From contig NZ_CP008849.1 in the NCBI RefSeq assembly GCF_000730385.1, forward strand, positions 1,426,001-1,490,000: a DNA stretch of 64,000 nt, in the 5' to 3' direction. This stretch comes from Alteromonas australica (lineage in GTDB: Bacteria > Pseudomonadota > Gammaproteobacteria > Enterobacterales > Alteromonadaceae). The position numbers were made by a program, and so were the translations under genes. Within the stretch, counting starts at the first letter, position 1. The number at the start of each line of letters is the position of its first letter. Shown here piece by piece: positions 43,565-52,413 of this stretch. The notes under the pieces were generated by a model, which made no database searches, was not told where the DNA came from, and saw only the letters and a list, made by a program, of their open reading frames with translations.

Positions 43565-44368
43565 TTATTCGTTGCCTAACAGCGCTGCTAACATCTGGCG
43601 TACTTCTGTAGGCTCGAAGGGTTTGTCACATAAGGCATTAACGCCCGTCTGCTGGATGTTGGCCATGTGGGCGCTGTCCGCTGACTCCGACGTCACCATA
43701 ATAATAGGAATGTGGGTGGTTTCTGGGTTAAAGCGAATAAACTCTGACAACTCTCTGCCATCCATTTCCGGCATGTTGTAGTCGGTTACCACTAAGTCGA
43801 AGGCCTCATCTTTAATAAAGGTAAGTGCCATGGCCCCGTTTTCGGCTTCCTTAATGCGCTGTAAACCCATCCCTTCTAGTACGCGACGAATATGGTTACG
43901 TGCTAGTTTACTGTCGTCTACCAGAAGCACACGTACATCATGAATATCAAACAGCTCAAGTTCTAGCTCATCGTGATTGATAAGATCTAAGCTGGCGTTA
44001 AGGGCGCGAGATAAGTGCAGGGGCTCGAAGGGCTTGGGAAGAATAGCGGCAACACCGGCTTGCTTAAACTCTTCCAATTTGCTGATTCGGTTTTCACTTG
44101 ATACCAACATAAAAGGAATCGTTTTAAACTCGTCGTTTTCCTTAATAAATTTCAATAAGTCTATGGCGGTGCCATCTTCAAAGTACATGGCACTTACTAT
44201 TAAATCCGCGCCATGGGCTTTCACTGCTGACATTGCCTCTGAAAGGGTACTGACGGGGTCAATTTCCTTTACTTTCTCTTTAAGCAATAAAGTAGTGATA
44301 ATTTTACGTTGAGTATCCGAGGGCTCAACGAGAATAATGTGTAAATCAGAAATTGACAGCTTTTCCAT
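43565..44368 (-). CDS. Response regulator with two receiver domains, the first degenerate
   Basis: A 267-aa protein of two CheY-like receivers in tandem and no output domain. The second (about 145-267) is complete: DD at 151-152, phospho-acceptor Asp196 in VVTDYNMPEMDG, Thr226 and Lys249 in CDKPFEP. The first (about 8-125) keeps the Lys112 (PKPFEP) but has Ala60 where the acceptor Asp should be (LIVSAMYFEDG) and Glu-Pro-Ser-Asp instead of the acidic pair. It should therefore not be phosphorylated there. Probably passes or sinks phosphate or signals by protein contact. Cotranscribed behind yciH (45-bp gap). Confidence 0.85.
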   Translation of the reverse strand: MEKLSISDLHIILVEPSDTQRKIITTLLLKEKVKEIDPVSTLSEAMSAVKAHGADLIVSAMYFEDGTAIDLLKFIKENDEFKTIPFMLVSSENRISKLEEFKQAGVAAILPKPFEPLHLSRALNASLDLINHDELELELFDIHDVRVLLVDDSKLARNHIRRVLEGMGLQRIKEAENGAMALTFIKDEAFDLVVTDYNMPEMDGRELSEFIRFNPETTHIPIIMVTSESADSAHMANIQQTGVNALCDKPFEPTEVRQMLAALLGNE

Positions 44369-44413
44369 TCCAGACTCTTTTTGTTATTTATTAAGGAAAT
44401 TGAAGGTTTATTG

Positions 44414-44746
44414 TTAACCTCCAGCGATTTTAGCGCTAAAGCCTTTTGCTTGCAGCAAGCCTTTTAGTTTTTCTCGATCGTCGGTTTGTACTTCGATAAC
44501 GCCGTCCTTGACAGCGCCACCACATCCGCACTTTTTCTTAAGCTCTGTACCGAGTTTTTTTAACTCGTCTGGGGCTAAGTCTAGTCCTTTAATAAGAGAT
44601 ACGCCTTTTCCTTTCCGACCTTTTGTCTCTCTATGAATGCGTACAATACCATCTGAAGAAACAGAACGCGTTTCTTCTTTAGGCGAGTTTTTTATTTTTC
44701 CACTTTCTGTGCTGTACACCAAAAGTGCGTCTTGCCAATCTTGCAT
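44414..44746 (-). CDS. yciH: SUI1/eIF1-like translation factor YciH
   Basis: A 110-aa protein whose second half is a SUI1 (eIF1-like) domain: VRIHRETKGRKGKGVSLIKGL, then LKKKCGCGGAVKDGVIEVQTDDREKLKGLL in the core. Bacterial YciH binds the 30S subunit and affects initiation fidelity. The gene has a maximal Shine-Dalgarno sequence, AAGGAGGTGAT directly before the ATG (44747-44757), an exact match to the 16S rRNA 3' end. First gene of a pair with the double-receiver regulator. Confidence 0.9.
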   Translation of the reverse strand: MQDWQDALLVYSTESGKIKNSPKEETRSVSSDGIVRIHRETKGRKGKGVSLIKGLDLAPDELKKLGTELKKKCGCGGAVKDGVIEVQTDDREKLKGLLQAKGFSAKIAGG

Positions 44747-44963
44747 ATCACCTCCTTAAAGTGCTCATGACCCCTTTTATAGCCAATGATGTGCTGTCTA
44801 GCGTTAGACCAATTGATAAAAACACATCGCTGGCATAGGTTTTAAACTAAGCTACTATGAATGATAGCAAATAAGCGCTTACTTTCTTATCAGAAACTCT
44901 TTTTTAGATGACCGTTATTGGAAATTTTGCGCACCAACCGCACTTGCGAATAATGGAGGCATT

Positions 44964-45269
44964 ATGGATGTGAATACTCGCGTCAGTGGCGACAATCAAA
45001 CCCTCATAGTGGATATAGGGGAAAAGTTCGATTTCAGTAAAGTCGAGGCGTTTCGTGCAGCATATAAAGACTTGCCTAGCGGTATTAACCATATCTCGGT
45101 AGATTTAGCGAAAACAGAATACATGGATAGCTCTGCCCTCGGAATGCTGTTAAATATGCAAAAGGCGCTGACAGGGAAAGATCTCACTTACAGCATTGTA
45201 AACGCTAGACCACCTGTTGCGCGTATTTTGCAAATTTCCCGATTTGATAAAAAGTTTACGCTACGATAA
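44964..45269 (+). CDS. STAS-domain anti-sigma factor antagonist (CrsA-like)
   Basis: A 101-aa single STAS domain. The phosphorylatable serine lies in EYMDSSALGMLL (Ser56 or Ser57), the position used in SpoIIAA-type antagonists. Together with the following receiver-PP2C-kinase protein it matches the CrsA-CrsR pair known from Shewanella oneidensis (and HsbA-HsbR in Pseudomonas). There the unphosphorylated STAS protein binds the kinase/anti-sigma domain and releases a sigma factor. Partner identity here is inferred. 46-bp gap to the next gene. Confidence 0.85.
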   Translation: MDVNTRVSGDNQTLIVDIGEKFDFSKVEAFRAAYKDLPSGINHISVDLAKTEYMDSSALGMLLNMQKALTGKDLTYSIVNARPPVARILQISRFDKKFTLR

Positions 45270-45315
45270 TGGGCGACAGTTTATTAATGCCGCGAATTTT
45301 AATTGACGTAATAGC

Positions 45316-46968
45316 ATGAAAATACTGATTGTTGATGATGAGCAAATTAATCGTACACTGTTATTGTGCATGTTGCGTGAGGCCGGATTTACCGATTGCA
45401 TTGAAGCTGAAAGCGGAGAAGCCGCGCTAGATATCATCGTCCAACAACCTCCCGACTTAGTCTTGTTGGATGTTATTATGCCGGGCTTAACCGGGTTTGA
45501 GGTGGCGCCAAAAATAAGAGAGCATGTTAAAAACCGCTATCTTCCAATATTATTCATTACAGCATTAGACGATAAAGAAAGCTTAGTCAGATGCCTCGAA
45601 GTTGGCGGCAACGACTTTGCCACCAAGCCGTTTGACAAACATATTCTAACCGCGAAAATTAAAGCCCATGAGAAAATTTGGGCGTTAAGCGCTCGAATAG
45701 AAGAGCAAAACAAAGCGTTACGTTTCTACCAACAAAGAGTGGCTCGCGAACATGCCATTGTTGAGCACATCTTCAGCCACGCCATTGTTAATGAAGACGA
45801 GATCCTCACCTATTTTGATCATCACCTAGCGCCTGCTGAAACCTTTAATGGTGATGTGTTTATTTGTAAGCCCAGCCCAAGTGGCGGACTCTATTTTCTC
45901 GTGGGAGATTTTACCGGCCATGGCCTTGCCTCTGCCATTGGCGCACTCCCCGTCACCCGCGCCTTTCAGGAAATGACCGCGAAAGGTCTCGCGGTGAGTG
46001 AACTCGCGTTAGAATTAAACAATGTGCTTTTACGCTTTTTACCTGCCGATATGTTTATGGCGGCAGTGATTGGTGAAATTGGTGCAGACGGCAAGCGCCT
46101 TACGTTGTGGCAGGGAGGGATGCCAGAAATGTTGTTGGTCTCCGAAAATGGAGACGTCCGCCGTTTAAACGCCAAGCATATGGCATTGGGTATTCTTGAA
46201 AGCCAAGAATTCAATAGTGATAGCGACACGTTAACCATGCGCCATGGCGACCAACTCGTTTGCTATACCGATGGTTTGATGGAAGTCACCAACGATAAAA
46301 AAGAAATGTTAGGAGAAGAGGGGATTCGGCAGTGGTGCCTTCATAGCGCGGTGGTCACTGCCAATGGGCTTTATCAACATGCGAAATCCTACAATAATCA
46401 TCATGTTTTCGATGACGATGTTACTGTTGTGGTGTTTAAAAGCCAGCCGTTGGCGTTACACAAATGCGCCCCTGTTGAATTAGATATTCCGGCCTCTATT
46501 GATATAGCGTTGACACATCAGCATTTAAAGCTGGAAGGAGTATTACAGCGGGTGTTGCAAGTCGCATCTCAATGCAGTGGAATCCAGTTGGTGCGTTCAA
46601 CCTTATTTACGGTTATTTCTGAAATGTTTAGCAATGCGTTGGAACATGGCATTCTAAAAATGGATTCATCAATTAAACATTCAACAGAAGGGTTTGCTCA
46701 CTACTATGCTGAGCGGGAGTTACGTTTAGCTGCGCTTGAGCATGGTTTTATTAATATTAACATCACAGCATTACCTACAGACAACCTCATTAAAGTGTCG
46801 GTTAAAGACAGCGGTGAAGGCTTTGAATACCAGGCTTCTCCTCAACCCAGTGAAGAAGCGACGTTTGGACGTGGGTTAGCGCTGATAAAAAGCTTATGTC
46901 ATGACATTCTCTTTGAAGAAGGTGGCAGCAAAATAATCTGTTTACTAAAGACAAACGTTACTAACTGA
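45316..46968 (+). CDS. Response regulator with PP2C phosphatase and HATPase (anti-sigma kinase) domains, CrsR-like
   Basis: A 550-aa partner-switch regulator. Receiver domain (1-120): Asp7/Asp8, phospho-acceptor Asp52, Thr82, Lys104. A short coiled linker follows. PP2C/SpoIIE phosphatase (about 165-380): metal-binding Asp in FNGDVF, VGDFTGHG and YTDGLMEV, and DDDVTVVVF. C-terminal HATPase (about 400-545): N-box SEMFSNALEHGI, G1 VKDSGEGF, G2 GRGLALIKSL. All three are complete, so one protein could both phosphorylate and dephosphorylate the STAS partner, with the receiver choosing. In Shewanella the equivalent CrsR holds RpoS until stress; control of RpoS here is inference. Confidence 0.87.
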   Translation: MKILIVDDEQINRTLLLCMLREAGFTDCIEAESGEAALDIIVQQPPDLVLLDVIMPGLTGFEVAPKIREHVKNRYLPILFITALDDKESLVRCLEVGGNDFATKPFDKHILTAKIKAHEKIWALSARIEEQNKALRFYQQRVAREHAIVEHIFSHAIVNEDEILTYFDHHLAPAETFNGDVFICKPSPSGGLYFLVGDFTGHGLASAIGALPVTRAFQEMTAKGLAVSELALELNNVLLRFLPADMFMAAVIGEIGADGKRLTLWQGGMPEMLLVSENGDVRRLNAKHMALGILESQEFNSDSDTLTMRHGDQLVCYTDGLMEVTNDKKEMLGEEGIRQWCLHSAVVTANGLYQHAKSYNNHHVFDDDVTVVVFKSQPLALHKCAPVELDIPASIDIALTHQHLKLEGVLQRVLQVASQCSGIQLVRSTLFTVISEMFSNALEHGILKMDSSIKHSTEGFAHYYAERELRLAALEHGFININITALPTDNLIKVSVKDSGEGFEYQASPQPSEEATFGRGLALIKSLCHDILFEEGGSKIICLLKTNVTN

Positions 46969-47065
46969 ACGATGTATCTCTACTTTTGAGCGCATACGCG
47001 GCGTATTTATTCAAAGTTGTGATATGTAGTGAAAACGAATTGAGTAAAGTTAGGAGTAAACCGTT

Positions 47066-47509
47066 ATGTTGCGTTCGTTACTGCAATTATTTGAGTCTCA
47101 TGCGTCCACACAAGAACCTGAGCTTACCGTGGAACTTGCTACCGCTTCACTATTAAGTGAGATTATACGCGCAGATACAAACATCGAAGAGGCTGAGTTA
47201 GAAGCTTATAAGAAACAGCTTTATAGGCAATTTTCCCTTTCCCAAGAAGCCCTGGCGACCTTAGCGAAAGAAGGGCAGGCTTCTGCTGAGGAAGCGGTAG
47301 ACCTGGTGCAATTTACCCAAGTCATTAATACGCATTGCGACAATCAGCAAAAACACACCATATTAAAAAGTTTGTGGGAAGTCGCCTATGCAGACAACGC
47401 GATTGCGCCTATTGAAGAACATACTATTCGTCGCATTGCAGACTTGCTTCACATACCCCATAGTCAATTTATTAAAACCAAATTGGCGGTTACCGATGGT
47501 GAAGTGTAA
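47066..47509 (+). CDS. TerB-family helical protein
   Basis: A 147-aa all-helical protein with the TerB pattern. It has SLLSEIIRADTNIEEAELEAYKKQL in the first repeat and LWEVAYADNAIAPIEEHTIRRIADLLHI in the second, the D-x-x-I-x-x-x-E loops being the conserved metal-binding positions. No membrane segment. It follows the CrsR-like gene by about 100 bp and may be part of that transcript. Function in this family outside the ter operon is not established; it is a second TerB-like gene in this window. Confidence 0.82.
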   Translation: MLRSLLQLFESHASTQEPELTVELATASLLSEIIRADTNIEEAELEAYKKQLYRQFSLSQEALATLAKEGQASAEEAVDLVQFTQVINTHCDNQQKHTILKSLWEVAYADNAIAPIEEHTIRRIADLLHIPHSQFIKTKLAVTDGEV

Positions 47510-47541
47510 GTATAAATACGAATAACCCGAATCCCTCCTTA

Positions 47542-47565
47542 TTGGGTTGACGAATATCAACCCAA
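47542..47565. repeat. Perfect 9-bp inverted repeat after the TerB-family gene
   Basis: TTGGGTTGA and TCAACCCAA separated by CGAATA, 32 bases past the stop. Neither side has a T-tract. Could be an operator for the downstream GGDEF-EAL gene (ATG-side distance about 160 bases) or a Rho-assisted end. Confidence 0.45.
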
Positions 47566-47727
47566 ACTTGCGATGAAACGGCTAAACATTCACCTTTTAA
47601 TTTAAAATATGCTATAAACGTCGGCTTTATTTTACTTGTCAATTAGTCAATAGTTGGTATTTTTTAAGTTGCAGTAGCTTTTCTGACCCAAAACACGTTA
47701 AACGGGCAGAAAGATGAGGACGTTTAA

Positions 47728-49809
47728 GTGTTTAAGTCTATCAAAGGGCCTGTGGGTATTATCATCACAGTGTCGTTGTCTTTAATGGCGTTATTAGTTC
47801 TGTGGTTGGCAGTCAGCGAGCACAAAATCACCTATGTGGCGTCAGCGAAAGAGCATGCCAGCACTTATAGTGAAGCGGTGGCGACGATGATTCAGCCCCA
47901 CATGACAGATGTAAACCTGCCTGAAGAATTTACCCAAACAATTGTTTCTCTGTTCAGCACCAATGACCATTTTATTGGGGCCCGTATTTATAACAGCGAC
48001 GCTACACTCATAAAAGAACAAGCTGGGCGAGTAGGCCAACGGCTTATCGAGCCATTCTTTCAACAGGCTGACGTTCAGGCCTTACCAGAGGGCAGCTCGT
48101 ACGATCAGCATGCAATTGCGGTAAGGCATACGATTGGGGAAGACATATACCCCGATGGGTATCTGGTTTTATTTTTTGATACCAAATCGTCGGTGTCTAG
48201 CGGTATTTCCTCATTACTTTGGCAAATCTTTCCGCTTGTTTTTGCATTTTGGTTGTTTTGCGTACTTTGCAGTTTGTATTGGATACACCGTTTACTAAAG
48301 CCGCTGACGAATTTAACGTCGTTTACGCACTCGGTCATCGAAACAAAAGACTATGCGCTTAGAAACCACCTAGTGGACAACAACGAAGTGGGAGCCCTTG
48401 GCGACAGCATTAACCGCTTGCTTGAAATGATTGAAGTAGAGCTACTTATTAATCATGAACAAAAACAAATATTAATTGAACAGCAAGACGAAATGTCTCG
48501 ATTAGCGAATTATGACAGTTTAACCGGCTTACCCAATCGCCAGTTTGTACTTGATAACCTTAAACTAGAGTTAGCCAGAGCAAAGCGTAACAATGATGAT
48601 TTAGCCTTGCTGTTTTTTGATTTAGATGGCTTTAAAGGCATTAACGATTCATTAGGTCATGAAACCGGCGATTTAATTCTTATTGAAGTGGCAGATAGGG
48701 TGAGCGACCTGGTTCGCGAAGGGGATCTTGTGGCGCGTTTAGGCGGCGATGAGTTTCTTATTTTACCTGACCGCGATGTGAGAGATGCCAGTATTGAAAG
48801 TTTAGCCTCTCGTCTTATTGCTGCATTTGAACAACCTTTCAACCTAAGAGGCTTGTCGCTGACGGTGGGGGTTAGTGTTGGTATCGCCAAAGCAGCAGAT
48901 GCGCACTACAACTTAAGTGAGTTAATGAGTAATGCTGACCTAGCAATGTACCGTTCAAAGGCAAAAGGGCGGGGCAGTTTTACCGTATTTACCTTGGATA
49001 TGGTGGCTTCCCATAAGCGGAAGTTGCATTTAGCGAACGCCATTGAGCAAAGCCTAAGCCAAAACGAGTTTGAGGTGTACTACCAAGTTAAGGTTAATAA
49101 GCACGCTGAGATAGTGGGCTTAGAAGCCTTGCTACGTTGGGAACACCCAGAATTCGGTATGGTAATGCCGAGTGAATTTATTCCAATTGCTGAACAAGGC
49201 GGAAAGATAAGTGCCATAACGCAATGGGTAATAGAGCGTGTTAGTGAAGATTTACCCCGTTTACGGCAGTGGCTAAATAAGCGGTTTCGGGTGTCCATTA
49301 ATTTATCAGGGCATGATTTACGCAACAGCCATCTATTCGATAATATTTATACGGTGTTCCAATCGTATCAGGTTAATCCCGAATACGTAGAATTTGAAGT
49401 GACAGAGTCGGCCTATCTAGAAAACTTTGCGTTATCCAATAAGTTTTTTAAACGGATGAGTAATATGGGCTGTGCGATTGCGTTGGACGACTTTGGAACC
49501 GGCTATTCATCGTTAAGTTATCTTACGCAAATAAGTATAGATACATTAAAAATAGACAAGCAATTTATACGGGAATTGGAAACCTCTGAGCGCAGCCAAC
49601 TGGTGACGGGGGCAATTATAGATTTAGCTAAACGGCTATCTTTGAGTGTATGTGCAGAGGGCATTGAAGGTCCGTTCCAGTGGCAATATCTCACCGTACA
49701 CGGGTGTGATCAAATTCAAGGTTATATGTTCAGTAAACCTGTCCCCCTTTCTACTTTACTTGAAATGCCCGCCGCATTTGATGTTGCCGCTTTGGTGAAT
49801 AAGCAATAG
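47728..49809 (+). CDS. Membrane-bound HAMP-GGDEF-EAL c-di-GMP turnover protein
   Basis: A 693-aa inner-membrane protein. Membrane helix about 8-28, periplasmic sensor domain about 30-150 with no recognised fold, second helix about 160-182, HAMP about 183-240, GGDEF about 262-425 and EAL about 440-690. GGDEF is intact near residue 340 with an RxxD (REGD) exactly five residues before it, so product inhibition is expected. The EAL side is complete: EALLRWEHP, DDFGTGYSS, LKIDKQFI and CAEGIEG. It may act as cyclase, phosphodiesterase or both. Start is GTG with an AGGACG upstream. Confidence 0.9.
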   Translation: MFKSIKGPVGIIITVSLSLMALLVLWLAVSEHKITYVASAKEHASTYSEAVATMIQPHMTDVNLPEEFTQTIVSLFSTNDHFIGARIYNSDATLIKEQAGRVGQRLIEPFFQQADVQALPEGSSYDQHAIAVRHTIGEDIYPDGYLVLFFDTKSSVSSGISSLLWQIFPLVFAFWLFCVLCSLYWIHRLLKPLTNLTSFTHSVIETKDYALRNHLVDNNEVGALGDSINRLLEMIEVELLINHEQKQILIEQQDEMSRLANYDSLTGLPNRQFVLDNLKLELARAKRNNDDLALLFFDLDGFKGINDSLGHETGDLILIEVADRVSDLVREGDLVARLGGDEFLILPDRDVRDASIESLASRLIAAFEQPFNLRGLSLTVGVSVGIAKAADAHYNLSELMSNADLAMYRSKAKGRGSFTVFTLDMVASHKRKLHLANAIEQSLSQNEFEVYYQVKVNKHAEIVGLEALLRWEHPEFGMVMPSEFIPIAEQGGKISAITQWVIERVSEDLPRLRQWLNKRFRVSINLSGHDLRNSHLFDNIYTVFQSYQVNPEYVEFEVTESAYLENFALSNKFFKRMSNMGCAIALDDFGTGYSSLSYLTQISIDTLKIDKQFIRELETSERSQLVTGAIIDLAKRLSLSVCAEGIEGPFQWQYLTVHGCDQIQGYMFSKPVPLSTLLEMPAAFDVAALVNKQ

Positions 49810-50040
49810 TGTTTGTGTTTCAGGCTCTCCCGATTTACACAACTATGGGTGAAAGTGTTACCAATAAGAGACATAGTGTTAAGCGTTAAACGGAAAGGTG
49901 GGCGTTAAGTTGTTATTATTTATGGTTTATTTTGCATTGGCGCGAAATTAGCTATGCTAATAATGAGTGACGCGCCAGGGGTTGAGTAAAAAGAAGAGCG
50001 CAATAAGGGATTTATAGATATGCAGCAATGCGGAGGATTC

Positions 50041-50325
50041 ATGATGAAACGGCGAGAGAAAGTATTTTTATTGTTACTTACCATAGCAGCCCTTCAAGGG
50101 ATTATGGTGGCAGAGGCAAACGCCACCGCCGCACAACGGTTAATGCAGCAATTAGACGTTAATAAAGACGGTGTCATATCACTGAAAGAAGCGGTACGTC
50201 ATACTGAGCTTTTGCGTAACTTCGGATTAATTGACGACAACGAAGATGGCAAATTAACGGAAACTGAGTTGGCAAAAAGTAAACTCACCCCAGGCAGTAC
50301 CGCTCCTAACAAAGCGGGGGATTAG
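50041..50325 (+). CDS. Exported EF-hand calcium-binding protein
   Basis: A small protein (about 94 aa) with a signal peptide (KVFLLLLTIAALQGIMVAEANA) and two EF-hand loops: DVNKDGVISLKE and DDNEDGKLTETE, both with the usual Asp/Asn at positions 1, 3 and 5 and Glu at 12. GGAGG at 50032-50036 is 4 and 7 bases before two ATG codons (50041, 50044); an upstream ATG at 50020 is unlikely. Probably periplasmic and calcium-responsive; partner unknown. It sits about 70 bp upstream of the glrK-like operon and may be cotranscribed. Confidence 0.78.
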   Translation: MMKRREKVFLLLLTIAALQGIMVAEANATAAQRLMQQLDVNKDGVISLKEAVRHTELLRNFGLIDDNEDGKLTETELAKSKLTPGSTAPNKAGD

Positions 50326-50393
50326 TCCCGTAGGGCAGATGACCTTCCCGACACATTTTATCGGTAAGGTAATAATTTAGAAAGGATAAGGTT

Positions 50394-51821
50394 CTGATCG
50401 ACAAATTCTCGTTTGGCGAACGTCTGGTTCAATTCGGTTCGCTACGCCAACTTACGTTAGGCAGCTTTGTACTGGCACTTATTCCACTCATTGCATTGCT
50501 TTGGCAAAGTCAAAGTGATCTAGCGAAAGTGGGGAAAATGACCACGTTAGAAACCCGTTATGTGGTAGACGTGGTCGGCGATATGCAGCGTTTGGATGGT
50601 GCGGTGACGGCACTAGAGCGTAGTATTCGTCAATTTACGGTGATTAGAAATGAAAAAGTCGCTGCGCTGTCTGATAACGCCCTCGACCAATTCGCAGTGG
50701 CGGCTGATAATTTATGCCAAGCACTGTCGGTTCCTGCCACTTGTGACCCGCTCTTCGAACAATTGTCTCAGCTATCAGACTATCGAAATATAGAAGATCA
50801 ACTCTTACTAAATGCCTATTTAGCGTCGGTGTCCAGTAGCGTTACTGCGCTACGAGGGGAAGTTGAAAATGCCATTGCAAACCGCGTTAAAGTTCAGCAA
50901 GACGATTTAAACGCCATGCAAGCGAAGCAAGCGTGGTCAACAGCCATGCTGGTGAGTGTGTCTTTGTTGCTAATATTACTTGGCAGCCAACTTATTGTTA
51001 ATCCAGTCAATAAATTAAAGCAGATTATTCGTATTGTGGCTCACCAAAAAGGGGACTTGCCCCCATTATCGCGCCACGCCCCCAGAGAGCTGATTGACGT
51101 TGAAAAAGATCTTCACTGGTTGCATGACAGGCTTCAGCAGCTAGAACACATCAGAACCGCATTACTGCGCCATGCAGCCCATGAGCTGAAGACGCCACTG
51201 GCCAGTATTAAAGAGGGGTGTAGTTTATTGTCTGAAAATGTGGTGGGTGAATTAAATAATGCTCAGCAGGAAGTGCTTTCGTTACTTACCGGCAGTACGC
51301 AACGCCTGAATACCTTGGTGGAAAAGCTATTAGACTACAACTTACTATTGCAACAAGCGCAACCCAAACACGTGCAAACGCAACCTAAAAAGCTGGTGGA
51401 TGCCTGTTTGGAAGACTATGCACTGGCATTGCAAGAACGTGAAGTCATCGTGAATGTTGATGTAGATAGCGCATGGATTGATGAAGAATTATTTCGCCGA
51501 ATTCTTGATAATTTGGTGTCCAATGCTGTGGCACATGGTGCATTGGGTAGACCCATCAACGTACATATTTATCAAGCGGGCAAGTTCACTGTATTAGACG
51601 TTGCCAACCGAGGCAAAAAAATTCCTCAGTCCTCGGTGGCTACCCTCTTTGAACCTTTCACACGAGGTGCGGAGCCTAGAAACGACAATGTTATTGGAAC
51701 AGGACTAGGGTTGTCGATAGTTGCCGATTGTGCGCGCTTAATGCACGGCGATGTTAAGGTAGTTGATGTAGACTATGCCGATGTATGCTTTAGAGTGACA
51801 ATTCCGCAACAGGAAAAATAA
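50394..51821 (+). CDS. glrK: Sensor histidine kinase GlrK (QseE)-like, probable CTG start
   Basis: A 475-aa inner-membrane sensor kinase that phosphorylates GlrR in response to envelope conditions. The first membrane helix (LGSFVLALIPLIALLW) is encoded upstream of the first usual start codon (TTG 50496), so the real start must be earlier. AAAGGA at 50381-50386 is 7 bases before a CTG at 50394, and the frame is closed by a stop at 50373. Periplasmic part about 60-185, second membrane helix about 187-205, HAMP-like linker, H-box LLRHAAHELKTPLASI, then N, G1 and G2 boxes ending GTGLGLSIVADC. The SLRQLTLG segment and gene order fit GlrK. Confidence 0.85.
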   Translation: MIDKFSFGERLVQFGSLRQLTLGSFVLALIPLIALLWQSQSDLAKVGKMTTLETRYVVDVVGDMQRLDGAVTALERSIRQFTVIRNEKVAALSDNALDQFAVAADNLCQALSVPATCDPLFEQLSQLSDYRNIEDQLLLNAYLASVSSSVTALRGEVENAIANRVKVQQDDLNAMQAKQAWSTAMLVSVSLLLILLGSQLIVNPVNKLKQIIRIVAHQKGDLPPLSRHAPRELIDVEKDLHWLHDRLQQLEHIRTALLRHAAHELKTPLASIKEGCSLLSENVVGELNNAQQEVLSLLTGSTQRLNTLVEKLLDYNLLLQQAQPKHVQTQPKKLVDACLEDYALALQEREVIVNVDVDSAWIDEELFRRILDNLVSNAVAHGALGRPINVHIYQAGKFTVLDVANRGKKIPQSSVATLFEPFTRGAEPRNDNVIGTGLGLSIVADCARLMHGDVKVVDVDYADVCFRVTIPQQEK

Positions 51822-51822
51822 A

Positions 51823-52413
51823 ATGAGAATAATAGTATTGATGCTGGCGATTGCGTTGACGTCAGCGTGTAGTGTCCTGTCAGAATCTAAAACGGCTGAG
51901 GTGACGCCGCAAGAAACACCCCCGACTCAGCCGCAAGTTGTTGAGCACAACGTTTGCTGGTTTACCCATGCGCCAGAAGGTTTCCCTGCGAATTGCGATG
52001 TCAGGTTTTGGGTGAATTTGTGGTTAGATGCTGACAGTACGCCGTGGAGTGAACGAAAAGAAGCCATCGCCCAATTAGGGAAAACCGAGGAAGACAAACT
52101 GCGTCAGTTTTTTCTCACCTTACCGACAGATACACCGTATCAGGATAAACTGCGTGCCCAGCTAGCGTTAGACGATATTACCGGTCAATTTACTGAACTG
52201 TCTAAAACCTTACTGTTAACCATTGCTGTTAAACCGAATAAACAGCAGATGGAACTAGAATCGGCCATGAGCGTATTGAGTAAAGAAAATGCGCACAATG
52301 CGCTGGCATTAAAAGCGTTACAAAAAGAACTAGACGCACAGCAGCGTAAATTAGAAGAATTATTACAAATAGAAGCAACACTGATGGACAAGAGCAGGAG
52401 TAATCAACAGTGA
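51823..52413 (+). CDS. qseG: QseG-like lipoprotein of the GlrK-GlrR operon
   Basis: A 196-aa lipoprotein: signal sequence with lipobox TSAC at Cys16. The middle contains two more cysteines (HNVCWF and ANCDVRFW) and the C-terminal third is a coiled coil (ALKALQKELDAQQRKLEELL). In E. coli the gene between glrK and glrR (yfhG/qseG) encodes an outer-membrane lipoprotein needed for signalling by the kinase. Sequence match by eye is weak, so the symbol rests on position, size and lipoprotein nature. Its stop overlaps the glrR start (GTGA). Confidence 0.75.
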   Translation: MRIIVLMLAIALTSACSVLSESKTAEVTPQETPPTQPQVVEHNVCWFTHAPEGFPANCDVRFWVNLWLDADSTPWSERKEAIAQLGKTEEDKLRQFFLTLPTDTPYQDKLRAQLALDDITGQFTELSKTLLLTIAVKPNKQQMELESAMSVLSKENAHNALALKALQKELDAQQRKLEELLQIEATLMDKSRSNQQ

